Shown: positions 6,011 to 12,203 of the stretch, in pieces | Numbering within the stretch: position 1 is the first letter of the stretch | How the letters are laid out: the number at the start of each line of letters is the position of its first letter | Source of the DNA: an uncultured Collinsella sp. | GTDB taxonomy: Bacteria; Actinomycetota; Coriobacteriia; Coriobacteriales; Coriobacteriaceae | Length of the DNA stretch: 14,092 bases | Assembly (NCBI GenBank): GCA_900544425.1 | Contig: UQUX01000040.1 | Coordinates: forward strand, 1-14,092 | Direction: 5' to 3' | The notes under the pieces: model-generated | What the model was told of the DNA's origin: nothing | Database searches by the model: none | What the model saw: the letters and a program-made list of their open reading frames with translations, nothing else | Position numbers and translations under genes: made by a program

Positions 6011-6841
6011 ATGGCTGTAAAGCACCTTAAGCCGACCTCCGCTGGTAGGCGTTGGCAGACGATCTCCGACTTCTCCGAGATCACCTGCACCAAGCCCGAG
6101 AAGTCTCTTCTCGAGCCCCTGCCCAAGAAGGCCGGTCGTAACAACAACGGCCGCATCACCACCCGCCACCAGGGCGGCGGCGTGAAGCGTCGTTATCGCG
6201 TGATCGACTTCAAGCGCAACAAGGACGGCGTGCCCGCCAAGGTTGCCACGATCGAGTACGATCCGAACCGTTCCGCTCGCATCGCTCTGCTGCACTACGC
6301 TGACGGTGAGAAGCGCTACATCCTGGCCCCCAAGGGTCTCGAGGTCGGTCAGACCATCATGTCCGGTTCTGACGCCGACATCAAGCCGGGCAACGCTCTG
6401 CCCCTCGCCGACATCCCCGTCGGTACGCTCATCCACGCCGTCGAGTTCCAGCCGGGCAAGGGCGCTGCTATCGCCCGTTCCGCCGGTAACTCCTGCCAGC
6501 TGATGGGTAAGGAGGGCAAGTACGCCATCGTCCGTATGCCTTCCTCCGAGATGCGCCGCATCCTCGTTACCTGCCGCGCCACCGTCGGTGAGGTCGGCAA
6601 CGCCGATCACTCCAACATCGTCATCGGCAAGGCCGGCCGTAAGCGTCACATGAACGTGCGCCCGACCGTCCGCGGTACCGTCATGAACCCTGTCGACCAC
6701 CCGCACGGCGGTGGCGAGGGCAAGAACCACACCTCTGGTCGTCCCTCCGTTACCCCCTGGGGTAAGCCGACGAAGGGCCTTCGTACGCGCAAGAAGAAGA
6801 AGGTCTCGAACCAGCACATCATTCGTCGCCGTAAGAAGTAA
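6011..6841 (+). CDS. rplB: 50S ribosomal protein L2
   Basis: L2 is a large, highly conserved 23S rRNA-binding protein needed for subunit joining and for peptidyl transferase function. The product is 276 residues from the ATG at 6011 (MAVKHLKPTSAGRRWQ), which matches the family length and N-terminus; an in-frame GTG at 5936 would add 25 residues inside the leader and is rejected. Clear motifs are KKAGRNNNGRITTRHQGGG, KRRYRVIDFKR and, near the C-terminus, RPTVRGTVMNPVDHPHGGGE, with the conserved HPHGGG histidines. The basic tail TRKKKKVSNQHIIRRRKK is typical. Its AAAGGGA ribosome binding site lies in the foldable leader. It begins the second transcriptional block of the operon, and rpsS follows after 32 nt. 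Confidence 0.98.
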   Translation: MAVKHLKPTSAGRRWQTISDFSEITCTKPEKSLLEPLPKKAGRNNNGRITTRHQGGGVKRRYRVIDFKRNKDGVPAKVATIEYDPNRSARIALLHYADGEKRYILAPKGLEVGQTIMSGSDADIKPGNALPLADIPVGTLIHAVEFQPGKGAAIARSAGNSCQLMGKEGKYAIVRMPSSEMRRILVTCRATVGEVGNADHSNIVIGKAGRKRHMNVRPTVRGTVMNPVDHPHGGGEGKNHTSGRPSVTPWGKPTKGLRTRKKKKVSNQHIIRRRKK

Positions 6842-6873
6842 TTTCGGATACCGAGTTTTAGGAGAAAGCACTT

Positions 6874-7134
6874 ATGAGCAGAAGTCTCAAAAAGGGCCCG
6901 TTCGTGGAGACTCGCCTTCTCTCGCGTATCACCGCGATGAACGAGGCTGGCAAGAAGGACGTCGTGAAGACCTGGTCCCGCGCGTCCACCATCTTCCCCG
7001 AGATGGTTGGTCACACCATCGCCGTCCACGACGGCCGCAAGCATGTGCCCGTGTATGTTACCGAGTCCATGGTTGGTCACAAGCTCGGCGAGTTCGCGCC
7101 GACTCGTACGTTCCGTGGCCACAAGGCCAAATAG
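6874..7134 (+). CDS. rpsS: 30S ribosomal protein S19
   Basis: S19 sits in the head of the 30S subunit, forms a complex with S13 and contacts 16S rRNA near the A-site tRNA and bridge B1a. The protein has 86 residues, slightly shorter than the 91-93 of many bacteria, the difference lying at the C-terminus. Signatures are MSRSLKKGPFVETRLL at the N-terminus, TWSRASTIFPEMVGHTIAVH, and HKLGEFAPTRTFRGHK, the family pattern ending in F-x-P-T-R-x-F. The ribosome binding site is TTTTAGGAGAAAG. rplV starts 14 nt after the stop. Confidence 0.98.
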   Translation: MSRSLKKGPFVETRLLSRITAMNEAGKKDVVKTWSRASTIFPEMVGHTIAVHDGRKHVPVYVTESMVGHKLGEFAPTRTFRGHKAK

Positions 7135-7148
7135 GGGGTTAACCGTAA

Positions 7149-7520
7149 ATGGCAACTAAGTCTATTGAAACTGAGGCCACCGAGGTTCGCGCCGTCGCTA
7201 AGTACGTGCGTGTTTCCCCCAGCAAGGCCCGCCTGGTGGTCGATCTGATCCGCCGCAAGCCTGTCGCTCAGGCCTTCGACATCCTCCACTTCTGCGACCG
7301 CGCCGTCGCCGTGGATGTCGAGAAGGTTCTCCGTTCCGCCGTTGCGAACGCCGAGAACAACAACGGTCTGCGTGCCGACAACCTGGTTGTCGCCGCTGCC
7401 TATGTTGACGAGGGTCCGACGCTTAAGCGCATCCGTCCCCGCGCCAAGGGTTCCGCTTCTCGCATTCTGAAGCGTACTTCCCACATCACCGTCGTCGTTG
7501 CTCCTCGAAAGGAGGCGTAA
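7149..7520 (+). CDS. rplV: 50S ribosomal protein L22
   Basis: L22 binds all six domains of 23S rRNA, and its long beta-hairpin lines the narrow part of the exit tunnel opposite L4. The length is 123 residues, with a short N-terminal extension (ATKSIETEATEVRA) ahead of the conserved core AKYVRVSPSKARLVVDLIR. The second signature, NAENNNGLRADNLVV, leads to the hairpin and the family's R-x-R-x-R-A-K-G-x-A box, seen here as RIRPRAKGSASRILKRTSHI. The ribosome binding site is the weaker GGGGGTTAA. The ATG at 7149 gives a sensible N-terminus. rpsC begins 6 nt after the stop. Confidence 0.97.
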   Translation: MATKSIETEATEVRAVAKYVRVSPSKARLVVDLIRRKPVAQAFDILHFCDRAVAVDVEKVLRSAVANAENNNGLRADNLVVAAAYVDEGPTLKRIRPRAKGSASRILKRTSHITVVVAPRKEA

Positions 7521-7526
7521 AGCTGT

Positions 7527-8237
7527 ATGGGTCAGAAAGTCTACCCCACCGGCTTCCGTCTTGGCATCACCGAGAACTGGCGCTCCCGCTGGTTCGCAGA
7601 GAAGGATTACGCTAAGACCCTCGGTAACGATCTCGAGATCCGCAAGTACCTCGAGAAGCGTCTTTCCCGCGCAGCTGTCTCCCGCGTCGAGATCGAGCGC
7701 GCTGGCGACAAGGTGAAGGTCATCATCCTCACCGCTCGCCCCGGCGTTGTCATCGGTAAGAAGGGTGCCGAGATCGATACCCTCCGCACCGAGCTCGAGA
7801 AGGTCGCTGGCGTCTCCAAGGGCCAGCTCTCCGTCGACGTTGTCGAGATCAAGCGCCCCGAGCTCGACGCCAACCTCGTTGCTCAGTCTATCGCCGAGCA
7901 GCTCGAGGGCCGCGTTGCCTTCCGTCGCGCTATGCGCAAGGCTGTCCAGTCTGCCCGCAAGGCCGGCGCTAAGGGCATCCGTATCCAGTGCTCCGGTCGT
8001 CTCGGCGGTGCCGAGATGGGCCGTCGTGAGTGGTACCGCGAGGGTCGCGTGCCTCTGCACACCCTCCGTGCCAAGATCGACTACGGCACGGCTGTCGCCA
8101 GCACCACCATGGGCGCTTGCGGCGTGAAGGTCTGGATCTACCTGGGCGAGAAGCTCCCGGGCCAGCCTGTTCCCAACCCTGCACTCGAGGGCTCTTCCCG
8201 TCCTCGTCGTCGTAACTCCGAGAGGAGGGGTCAGTAG
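7527..8237 (+). CDS. rpsC: 30S ribosomal protein S3
   Basis: S3 lies at the mRNA entry pore of the 30S head, where with S4 and S5 it takes part in mRNA unwinding. The product is 236 residues. The N-terminus MGQKVYPTGFRLGITENW is typical. A type II KH domain carries the GKKG loop (residues 77-80, in GVVIGKKGAEIDTLR). The C-terminal domain has IQCSGRLGGAEMGRREWYREGRVPLHTLRA (family signature, named here only to place it), then IDYG and GVKVWIYLGE. The tail is basic and serine/arginine rich. GAAAGGAGG at 7507-7515, inside the end of rplV, is a near-ideal Shine-Dalgarno. The TAG stop overlaps the GTG start of rplP by one base, so translation is coupled. Confidence 0.98.
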   Translation: MGQKVYPTGFRLGITENWRSRWFAEKDYAKTLGNDLEIRKYLEKRLSRAAVSRVEIERAGDKVKVIILTARPGVVIGKKGAEIDTLRTELEKVAGVSKGQLSVDVVEIKRPELDANLVAQSIAEQLEGRVAFRRAMRKAVQSARKAGAKGIRIQCSGRLGGAEMGRREWYREGRVPLHTLRAKIDYGTAVASTTMGACGVKVWIYLGEKLPGQPVPNPALEGSSRPRRRNSERRGQ

Positions 8238-8740
8238 TGCTTGCCCCTAAGCGTATTCTTCACCGCAAGGTGCAGCGTGGCTCCATGAAGGGCCAGGCCA
8301 AGGGTAATACCGAGCTGCATTTCGGCGAGTTTGGTATCCAGGCTCTCGAGGCCCATTGGATCACCAACCGTCAGATCGAGGCCGCTCGTATTGCCATGAC
8401 CCGCTACATGAAGCGTGGCGGTCGTGTCTACATCACGATCTTCCCCGATAAGCCCATCACCAAGAAGCCTGCCGAGACTCGCATGGGTTCTGGTAAGGGT
8501 AACCCCGAGGAGTGGGTGGCCGTCGTCAAGCCCGGCCGCATCATGTTCGAGGTCAAGGGTGTTCCCGAGGAGGTCGCTCGCGAGGCTCTGCGTCTTGCGC
8601 AGCACAAGCTCCCCATCAAGACCAAGATTGTTGCTGCCAAGAACGCTGAGCAGCGCATCGAGAAGGAGATGGCTGAGGAGGCCGCTCTCGAGGCCAAGTG
8701 GGCTGCTGAGGACGCCGCCGCCGCCAAGGAGGAGAACTAA
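8237..8740 (+). CDS. rplP: 50S ribosomal protein L16, with acidic C-terminal extension
   Basis: L16 contacts A-site tRNA and helps organise the peptidyl transferase and GTPase-associated regions late in 50S assembly. Translation starts at GTG 8237, sharing one base with the rpsC stop (TAGTG), after AGGAGGGG. The start is fixed by MLAPKRILHRKVQRG, the usual L16 N-terminus. Other motifs are FGEFGIQALEAHWITNRQIE, RYMKRGGRVYITIFPDKPIT, RMGSGKGNPEEWVAVV and the C-terminal core ALRLAQHKLPIKTKIV. The product has 167 residues, about 25-30 more than the usual 137-144. The extra part (about residues 142-167) is rich in Glu and Ala, looks helical or coiled, and is not a normal part of the fold. The stop TAA overlaps the rpmC ATG by one base. 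Confidence 0.97.
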   Translation: MLAPKRILHRKVQRGSMKGQAKGNTELHFGEFGIQALEAHWITNRQIEAARIAMTRYMKRGGRVYITIFPDKPITKKPAETRMGSGKGNPEEWVAVVKPGRIMFEVKGVPEEVAREALRLAQHKLPIKTKIVAAKNAEQRIEKEMAEEAALEAKWAAEDAAAAKEEN

Positions 8741-8955
8741 TGAAGCCCGCAGAGATTCGTGAGCTCTCGGACGCTCAGCTCGTTGAGAAGCTGAAGGAAA
8801 TGCGCGCCGAGCTCTTTAACCTTCGTTTCCAGATGGCCACCAGCCAGCTGGACAACACCGCTCGCGTCAACACCGTGAAGAAGGACATCGCTCGCGTCCT
8901 CACGGAGCAGCGCGCCCGCGAGATCGCAGCGGAGAAGTCCGCTGTCGCCGAGTAG
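8740..8955 (+). CDS. rpmC: 50S ribosomal protein L29
   Basis: L29 is a small two-helix protein next to L23 at the exit tunnel mouth, near the trigger factor docking site. It has 71 residues, close to the family norm with a slightly longer tail. The core is IRELSDAQLVEKLKEMRAEL followed by FNLRFQMATSQLDNTARV, the family's [LF]-N-L-R-F-Q-x-A-T-x-Q-L signature, then VKKDIARVLTEQRARE. The ATG shares its A with the rplP stop, so it is translated by coupling, and AAGGAGGAGAAC lies just upstream. rpsQ begins 16 nt after the stop. Confidence 0.97.
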   Translation: MKPAEIRELSDAQLVEKLKEMRAELFNLRFQMATSQLDNTARVNTVKKDIARVLTEQRAREIAAEKSAVAE

Positions 8956-8971
8956 GACCTAAGGAGAGAAC

Positions 8972-9232
8972 ATGACTGATTCGCGTAACTCGCGTAAGGT
9001 CCGTACGGGTGTCGTTACCTCCGTCTCCGGTGCCAAGACCATTGTTGTCACCATCACCGAGCGCAAGCGTCACCCCAAGTACGGCAAGATGATGACCAGC
9101 TCCAAGAAGCTGCACGCTCACGACGAGGAGTGCACGGCTGGCGTGGGCGACACCGTCCGCGTTATGGAGACCCGTCCTATGTCCAAGATGAAGCGTTGGC
9201 GCCTCATCGAGGTCGTCGAGCGCGCTAAATAA
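8972..9232 (+). CDS. rpsQ: 30S ribosomal protein S17
   Basis: S17 is an early-binding OB-fold protein of the 30S body that contacts 16S rRNA helices 7 and 11. It has 86 residues, the normal length. Signatures are RKVRTGVVTSVSGAKTIVV at the N-terminus, ERKRHPKYGKMMTSSKKLHA (the family's H-P-x-Y-x-K motif), DTVRVMETRPMSKMKRWRL and the ending EVVERAK. The ribosome binding site is TAAGGAGAGAAC directly before the ATG. In most genomes rplN follows within a few bases, but here 118 nt with a strong fold separate them. Confidence 0.98.
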   Translation: MTDSRNSRKVRTGVVTSVSGAKTIVVTITERKRHPKYGKMMTSSKKLHAHDEECTAGVGDTVRVMETRPMSKMKRWRLIEVVERAK

Positions 9233-9259
9233 GCAGTCGCTCTTACGACTTGTACGTTT

Positions 9260-9343
9260 CCGAAGATGTGCGTATGCCTGGCTTGCATACCACGGGCCGC
9301 ATAAAGGCTGCGCACCTCTCTTCGGTTCTTAGTTCGGAGGAAC
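9260..9343 (+). promoter_or_regulatory. Branched hairpin element in the rpsQ-rplN gap (candidate rplN leader)
   Basis: A closing stem CCGAAGA/TCTTCGG (9260-9266, 9319-9325) is followed by GTGCGT/GCGCAC (9268-9273, 9310-9315, one G-U). Inside are a hairpin TATGC/GCATA (9273-9277, 9285-9289, extendable by a G-C that competes with the outer stem) and a small GCC/GGC hairpin (9296-9298, 9306-9308). Just downstream GTTC/GAAC (9332-9335, 9340-9343) puts the rplN GGAG in a loop. No promoter consensus is obvious. Processing, attenuation or autogenous control are all possible. Confidence 0.5.
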
Positions 9344-9350
9344 ATCTACC

Positions 9351-9719
9351 ATGATTCAGATGCAAACCATGCTGAACGTCGCCGACAACTCCGGCGCTCG
9401 CAAGATTCGCTGCATCAAGGTGCTTGGCGGTTCCAAGCGTCGTTATGCAGGCATCGGCGATGTGTTCATCGGTGCTGTCCAGGAGGCTACCCCTGGCGCC
9501 AACGTCAAGAAGAAGGACGTTGTCCGTTGCGTCGTCGTTCGCACCGTTAAGGAGATCCGCCGCAAGGATGGCTCCTACATTCGCTTTGATGAGAACGCCT
9601 GCGTTGTCATCAACAACGATGGTTCGCCCGTCGGTACCCGTATCTTCGGGCCCGTCGCTCGCGAGCTTCGTGACAAGAAGTACATGAAGATCGTCTCGCT
9701 CGCTCCCGAGACCCTGTAG
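9351..9719 (+). CDS. rplN: 50S ribosomal protein L14
   Basis: L14 lies at the subunit interface, takes part in intersubunit bridges B5 and B8, and is the docking point for the silencing factor RsfS. The product has 122 residues, the universal bacterial length. Motifs are MIQMQTMLNVADNSGARKIR (the usual MIQxxTxLxVADNSGAR start), YAGIGDVFIGAVQEATPG, the stretch KKKDVVRCVVVRTVKEIRR and FDENACVVINNDGSPVGTRI followed by FGPVARELR. GTTCGGAGGAAC supplies the ribosome binding site. In the classical order this gene begins the spc operon. Here it is followed by rplX only, 13 nt downstream. Confidence 0.98.
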   Translation: MIQMQTMLNVADNSGARKIRCIKVLGGSKRRYAGIGDVFIGAVQEATPGANVKKKDVVRCVVVRTVKEIRRKDGSYIRFDENACVVINNDGSPVGTRIFGPVARELRDKKYMKIVSLAPETL

Positions 9720-9732
9720 TTAGGGGAGATAT

Positions 9733-10038
9733 ATGTATATCAAGAAGGGCGATAAGGTCCAGGTTCTCTCTGGTAAGGATCGCGGCAAGCAGGGCGTTGT
9801 CCTGCGTGCTCTCCCCGCCGAGAACAAGGTCGTTGTCGAGGGCGTTTCGGTCGTCAAGAAGGCCGTCAAGCCCAACGCTGCCAACCAGCAGGGCGGCATC
9901 GTTTCGCAGGAGGCTCCCATCGACGCCTCCAACGTCAATCTCGTTTGCCCCGAGTGCGGTAAGGTTACCCGCGTCGGTCACGAGAAGGACGGCAAGAACA
10001 AGCTGCGCGTCTGCAAGAAGTGCGGCCACAAGTTCTAA
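9733..10038 (+). CDS. rplX: 50S ribosomal protein L24, zinc-ribbon (four-cysteine) form
   Basis: L24 is one of the two proteins that start 50S assembly, binding the 5' end of 23S rRNA. It has 101 residues, the usual length. The N-terminal KOW segment reads IKKGDKVQVLSGKDRGKQGV, followed by LPAENKVVVEGVSVVKKAVK. The C-terminal half keeps CPEC and CKKC (residues about 74-77 and 94-97), a four-cysteine pair set that could bind zinc, where many bacteria have lost the cysteines. GGGGAGATAT precedes the ATG. A strong terminator follows, so rplE, rpsN, rpsH and the rest of the spc operon must be elsewhere. Confidence 0.97.
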   Translation: MYIKKGDKVQVLSGKDRGKQGVVLRALPAENKVVVEGVSVVKKAVKPNAANQQGGIVSQEAPIDASNVNLVCPECGKVTRVGHEKDGKNKLRVCKKCGHKF

Positions 10039-10064
10039 GCTGCCCGCAACATCAAGTTGCTAGC

Positions 10065-10100
10065 AAAGGCCCGGATGCCCCACGGCACCCGGGCCTTTTT
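10065..10100 (+). terminator. Rho-independent terminator after rplX
   Basis: AAAGGCCCGGATGCC (10065-10079) pairs with GGCACCCGGGCCTTT (10084-10098) with a single A-C mismatch and a four-base CCAC loop. A run of five T follows (10096-10100). It lies 27 nt after the rplX stop and closes the ribosomal-protein cluster. Confidence 0.92.
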
Positions 10101-10108
10101 CTATCCCC

Positions 10109-10161
10109 ACTCATTTGGGACAGACTTAAATGAGTACCCTAACTGGGTAAGCATAAATGAG
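10109..10161. repeat. Small palindromic cluster after the rplX terminator
   Basis: ACTCATTT (10109-10116) pairs with AAATGAGT (10128-10135) across 11 nt, directly followed by TACCC/GGGTA (10135-10139, 10145-10149). TAAATGAG recurs in direct orientation at 10127-10134 and 10154-10161. No T-tract follows. It may be a dispersed intergenic palindrome or an operator; copy number cannot be judged from one window. Confidence 0.4.
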
Positions 10162-10186
10162 CGGGTCGTGCTGTATAAATTGCTTG

Positions 10187-10317
10187 TGTGCGCGTTTATG
10201 CGCGTTAGATTGCGTTTAATTACGCACCAATGCGTATATATGCGCCGTTTACGGGGTAATAATGACCGTTTGGCGGTGAGATACGCAAAAACGCGCACAA
10301 ACGCGCGTGTTTGTGCG
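10187..10317. promoter_or_regulatory. Phased TGCG/CGCA repeat array with a long-range inverted repeat, probable operator region
   Basis: TGCG occurs on the + strand at 10189, 10199, 10211, 10231 and 10241, with its reverse form ACGCA at 10222-10226, giving steps of about 9-12 bp, close to one helical turn. TGCGT-N6-ACGCA (10211-10226) is a dyad. A 16-nt segment at 10187-10202 recurs inverted at 10284-10299 with one mismatch, 81 bp apart. CGCACAAAC/GTTTGTGCG (10294-10302, 10309-10317) form a 9-bp inverted repeat over six bases. The array lies in the 330-nt gap before an oxidoreductase-DeoR operon, so the DeoR-type protein is the natural candidate binder. Confidence 0.6.
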
Positions 10318-10368
10318 AATATAGAGCTGTCAGAAATGCAAGACGTTCTATGACACAGGAGACACATA

Positions 10369-11448
10369 ATGGCAGATTCCAAGCAGGCTCCACTCGACGC
10401 CGCGGCAGCCGCCAAAGCAGCATTTGCTTCGGTCCAGGACAAGCCGTTCCCTAACGACATCTTTACGGCTCCCGAGCTCCGTTGGGCTGTGATCGGTTGC
10501 GGCGTTATTGCCAACCAGATGGCTCAGTCCCTTGCCCTTGCCGGCCGAAAGCTCGCGGGCGTTGCCAACCGCACGTTGTCCAAGGCTCAGGCTTTTGCAG
10601 AACAGTATGGCGTTGAGAAGGTCTATGACACGGTTGAGGATCTCTACGCCGATCCTGACATCGACGCCGTCTACATCACCACCCCGCACAACACCCATAT
10701 CACCTATCTGCGCGCCGCCCTGGCGGCCGGCAAGCACGTGCTCTGCGAGAAGGCCATCACGCTCAACTCCGCCGAGCTCGAAGAGGCCCGCGCCATTGCC
10801 GCCGAACACAACGTGGTTCTTATGGACGCTACCACGGTGCTCCACATGCCCTTGTATCAAGAGCTGCGCCGCCGCATGGATGCCGGCGAGTTTGGCCGCA
10901 TGAACCTCGCTCAGCTCAACTTTGGTAGCTACAAGGAGTACGGCGACCTGACCAACCGTTTCTACAATCGCAACCTCGCCGGCGGTGCCATGCTCGATAT
11001 TGGCGTATACGCCCTGTCCGTCATGCGCCTGTTTATGGCGAGCCAGCCCGTCGAGGTCGTGTCTCTGGGTAACACCTGCAAGACCGGCGTGGACGTTGCA
11101 GGCGGCATCGTCTGCCGTAATGCCGAACAACAGCTGGGCGTGGTGAGCCTCACGCTCCACTCCAAGCAGCCCAAGCGTTCGGTCATTAGCTTCGACAAGT
11201 GCTATATCGAGGTCAACGAGTATCCGCGCGCCGACCATGCGACCATCGTGTGGACTGCGGACGGTCGCCGTGAGGAGGTCCACGCTGGCACCGAGGCTTA
11301 TGCCCTGTGCTACGAGATGGCTGACCTCGAGCAGGCTGTCGCCGGCGACGATTCCAAGCGTGAGCTTCTGGATTATGCTTCTGATGTGATGGAGCTCATG
11401 ACCAAGCTCCGCGCCGATTGGGGAGTCGTCTACCCCGAGGAGGAGTAA
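10369..11448 (+). CDS. Gfo/Idh/MocA family oxidoreductase
   Basis: An NAD(P)-dependent cytosolic dehydrogenase, usually acting on sugars, sugar acids, inositols or related polyols. The product has 359 residues. A 35-residue Ala-rich leader precedes the Rossmann domain, whose dinucleotide loop is VIGCGVIANQ (41-50). Next come IDAVYITTPHNTHITYLRAA and CEKAITLN, with E127 and K128 in the place of the family's EKP motif. The substrate domain has GGAMLDIGVYALS (205-217). D210 and Y214 occupy positions where many members have Asp and His; the Tyr form resembles dimeric dihydrodiol dehydrogenase-like members. The substrate is not known. The ATG follows CAGGAGACACATA. The stop is only 3 nt before the DeoR gene, so they form one operon, and the upstream repeat array probably controls both. 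Confidence 0.92.
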   Translation: MADSKQAPLDAAAAAKAAFASVQDKPFPNDIFTAPELRWAVIGCGVIANQMAQSLALAGRKLAGVANRTLSKAQAFAEQYGVEKVYDTVEDLYADPDIDAVYITTPHNTHITYLRAALAAGKHVLCEKAITLNSAELEEARAIAAEHNVVLMDATTVLHMPLYQELRRRMDAGEFGRMNLAQLNFGSYKEYGDLTNRFYNRNLAGGAMLDIGVYALSVMRLFMASQPVEVVSLGNTCKTGVDVAGGIVCRNAEQQLGVVSLTLHSKQPKRSVISFDKCYIEVNEYPRADHATIVWTADGRREEVHAGTEAYALCYEMADLEQAVAGDDSKRELLDYASDVMELMTKLRADWGVVYPEEE

Positions 11449-11451
11449 GCG

Positions 11452-12198
11452 ATGCTTGCGGAAGATAGGCTCAATGCGATCGTGTCGATGGTGCAGCAGG
11501 CCGGCTCGGTTACCGTGCCGGAACTTGCCGAGGCCCTGGGCGTGACACCGTCCACCATTCGCCGTGACTTGCAAACGCTCGACCGCGCGCACCGTATCGC
11601 CAAGGTGCACGGAGGTGCGACGAGTCTGGAGCGCGCGCACGTGACGCGCGACTTGACGATCAGCGAACGCAGTGATCTCCATAACGATGACAAGGAGCGC
11701 ATCTGTGCTCGTGCCGCGGCCCTGGTGGAGCCCGATAGCTTTGTGTATATCGATTCGGGCTCAACGACCCTCAAGCTCATCGAGCATCTTCCGCGTCTCG
11801 ACGGCGTCACCTATGTGACCGATTCCGTGCTCCATGCTCAGCACCTTGCTTTGCGCGGCATGCGTACCGTGGTGCTGGGCGGCGAGCTCAAACCCGAGAC
11901 CGAGGCGCTCGTTGGCCCCGATGCCTTGGCAACCCTGGACCGCTATAACTTCAACTGCGGCTTTTGGGGATCCAACGGCATCGCGGCCGAGCAAGGTCTC
12001 ACCACACCGGATATCGAGGAAGCACAGGTCAAGCGTATCTCGATGCGCCATACCGCCAAACGCTTCGTAATCTCGGACGCCAGTAAATTTGGCATGGTGG
12101 CGCCCGTCAAGTTCGCGGACTTCCGCGACGCAACGATTATTACCGCAGGCGAGGTCCCCGCCAAGTACCGGGCAATGGACAACGTCATCACGGTCTAG
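11452..12198 (+). CDS. DeoR/GlpR-family transcriptional regulator
   Basis: A 248-residue repressor-type protein. The N-terminal winged helix-turn-helix (about residues 5-57) includes VTVPELAEALGVTPSTIRRD and ends in the family box KVHGGA (51-56). The C-terminal sensor domain, related to ribose-5-phosphate isomerase folds and usually binding a sugar phosphate, carries DSGSTT (101-106), TDSVLHAQHLA, VVLGGELKPETEALVGPDA and GLTTPDIEEAQVKR. The length is normal. It starts 3 nt after the oxidoreductase stop, with GAGGAGGAG inside that gene as ribosome binding site, so it is co-expressed with its probable target. The effector would be a phosphorylated intermediate made near the oxidoreductase reaction; this is inference from the neighbour. 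No kinase or aldolase is in the window. Confidence 0.95.
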   Translation: MLAEDRLNAIVSMVQQAGSVTVPELAEALGVTPSTIRRDLQTLDRAHRIAKVHGGATSLERAHVTRDLTISERSDLHNDDKERICARAAALVEPDSFVYIDSGSTTLKLIEHLPRLDGVTYVTDSVLHAQHLALRGMRTVVLGGELKPETEALVGPDALATLDRYNFNCGFWGSNGIAAEQGLTTPDIEEAQVKRISMRHTAKRFVISDASKFGMVAPVKFADFRDATIITAGEVPAKYRAMDNVITV

Positions 12199-12203
12199 CA
12201 GCA

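Noticed and set aside
5993..6871. 292-codon open frame on the - strand opposite rplB
   Set aside because: It is a shadow of rplB with a low-complexity Asp/Gly/Leu translation and no ribosome binding site.
7077..8060. 327-codon open frame on the - strand opposite rplV and rpsC
   Set aside because: It has the same codon-bias artefact and shows no recognisable protein features.
10187..10317. CRISPR array
   Set aside because: The repeats are only 4-16 nt, spaced about one helical turn, in both orientations, with no uniform spacers and no cas genes.
10348..11682. 444-codon open frame on the - strand opposite the oxidoreductase and the start of the DeoR gene
   Set aside because: Both + strand genes are clear family members with good ribosome binding sites; the antisense product is His/Leu/Gly-rich without motifs.
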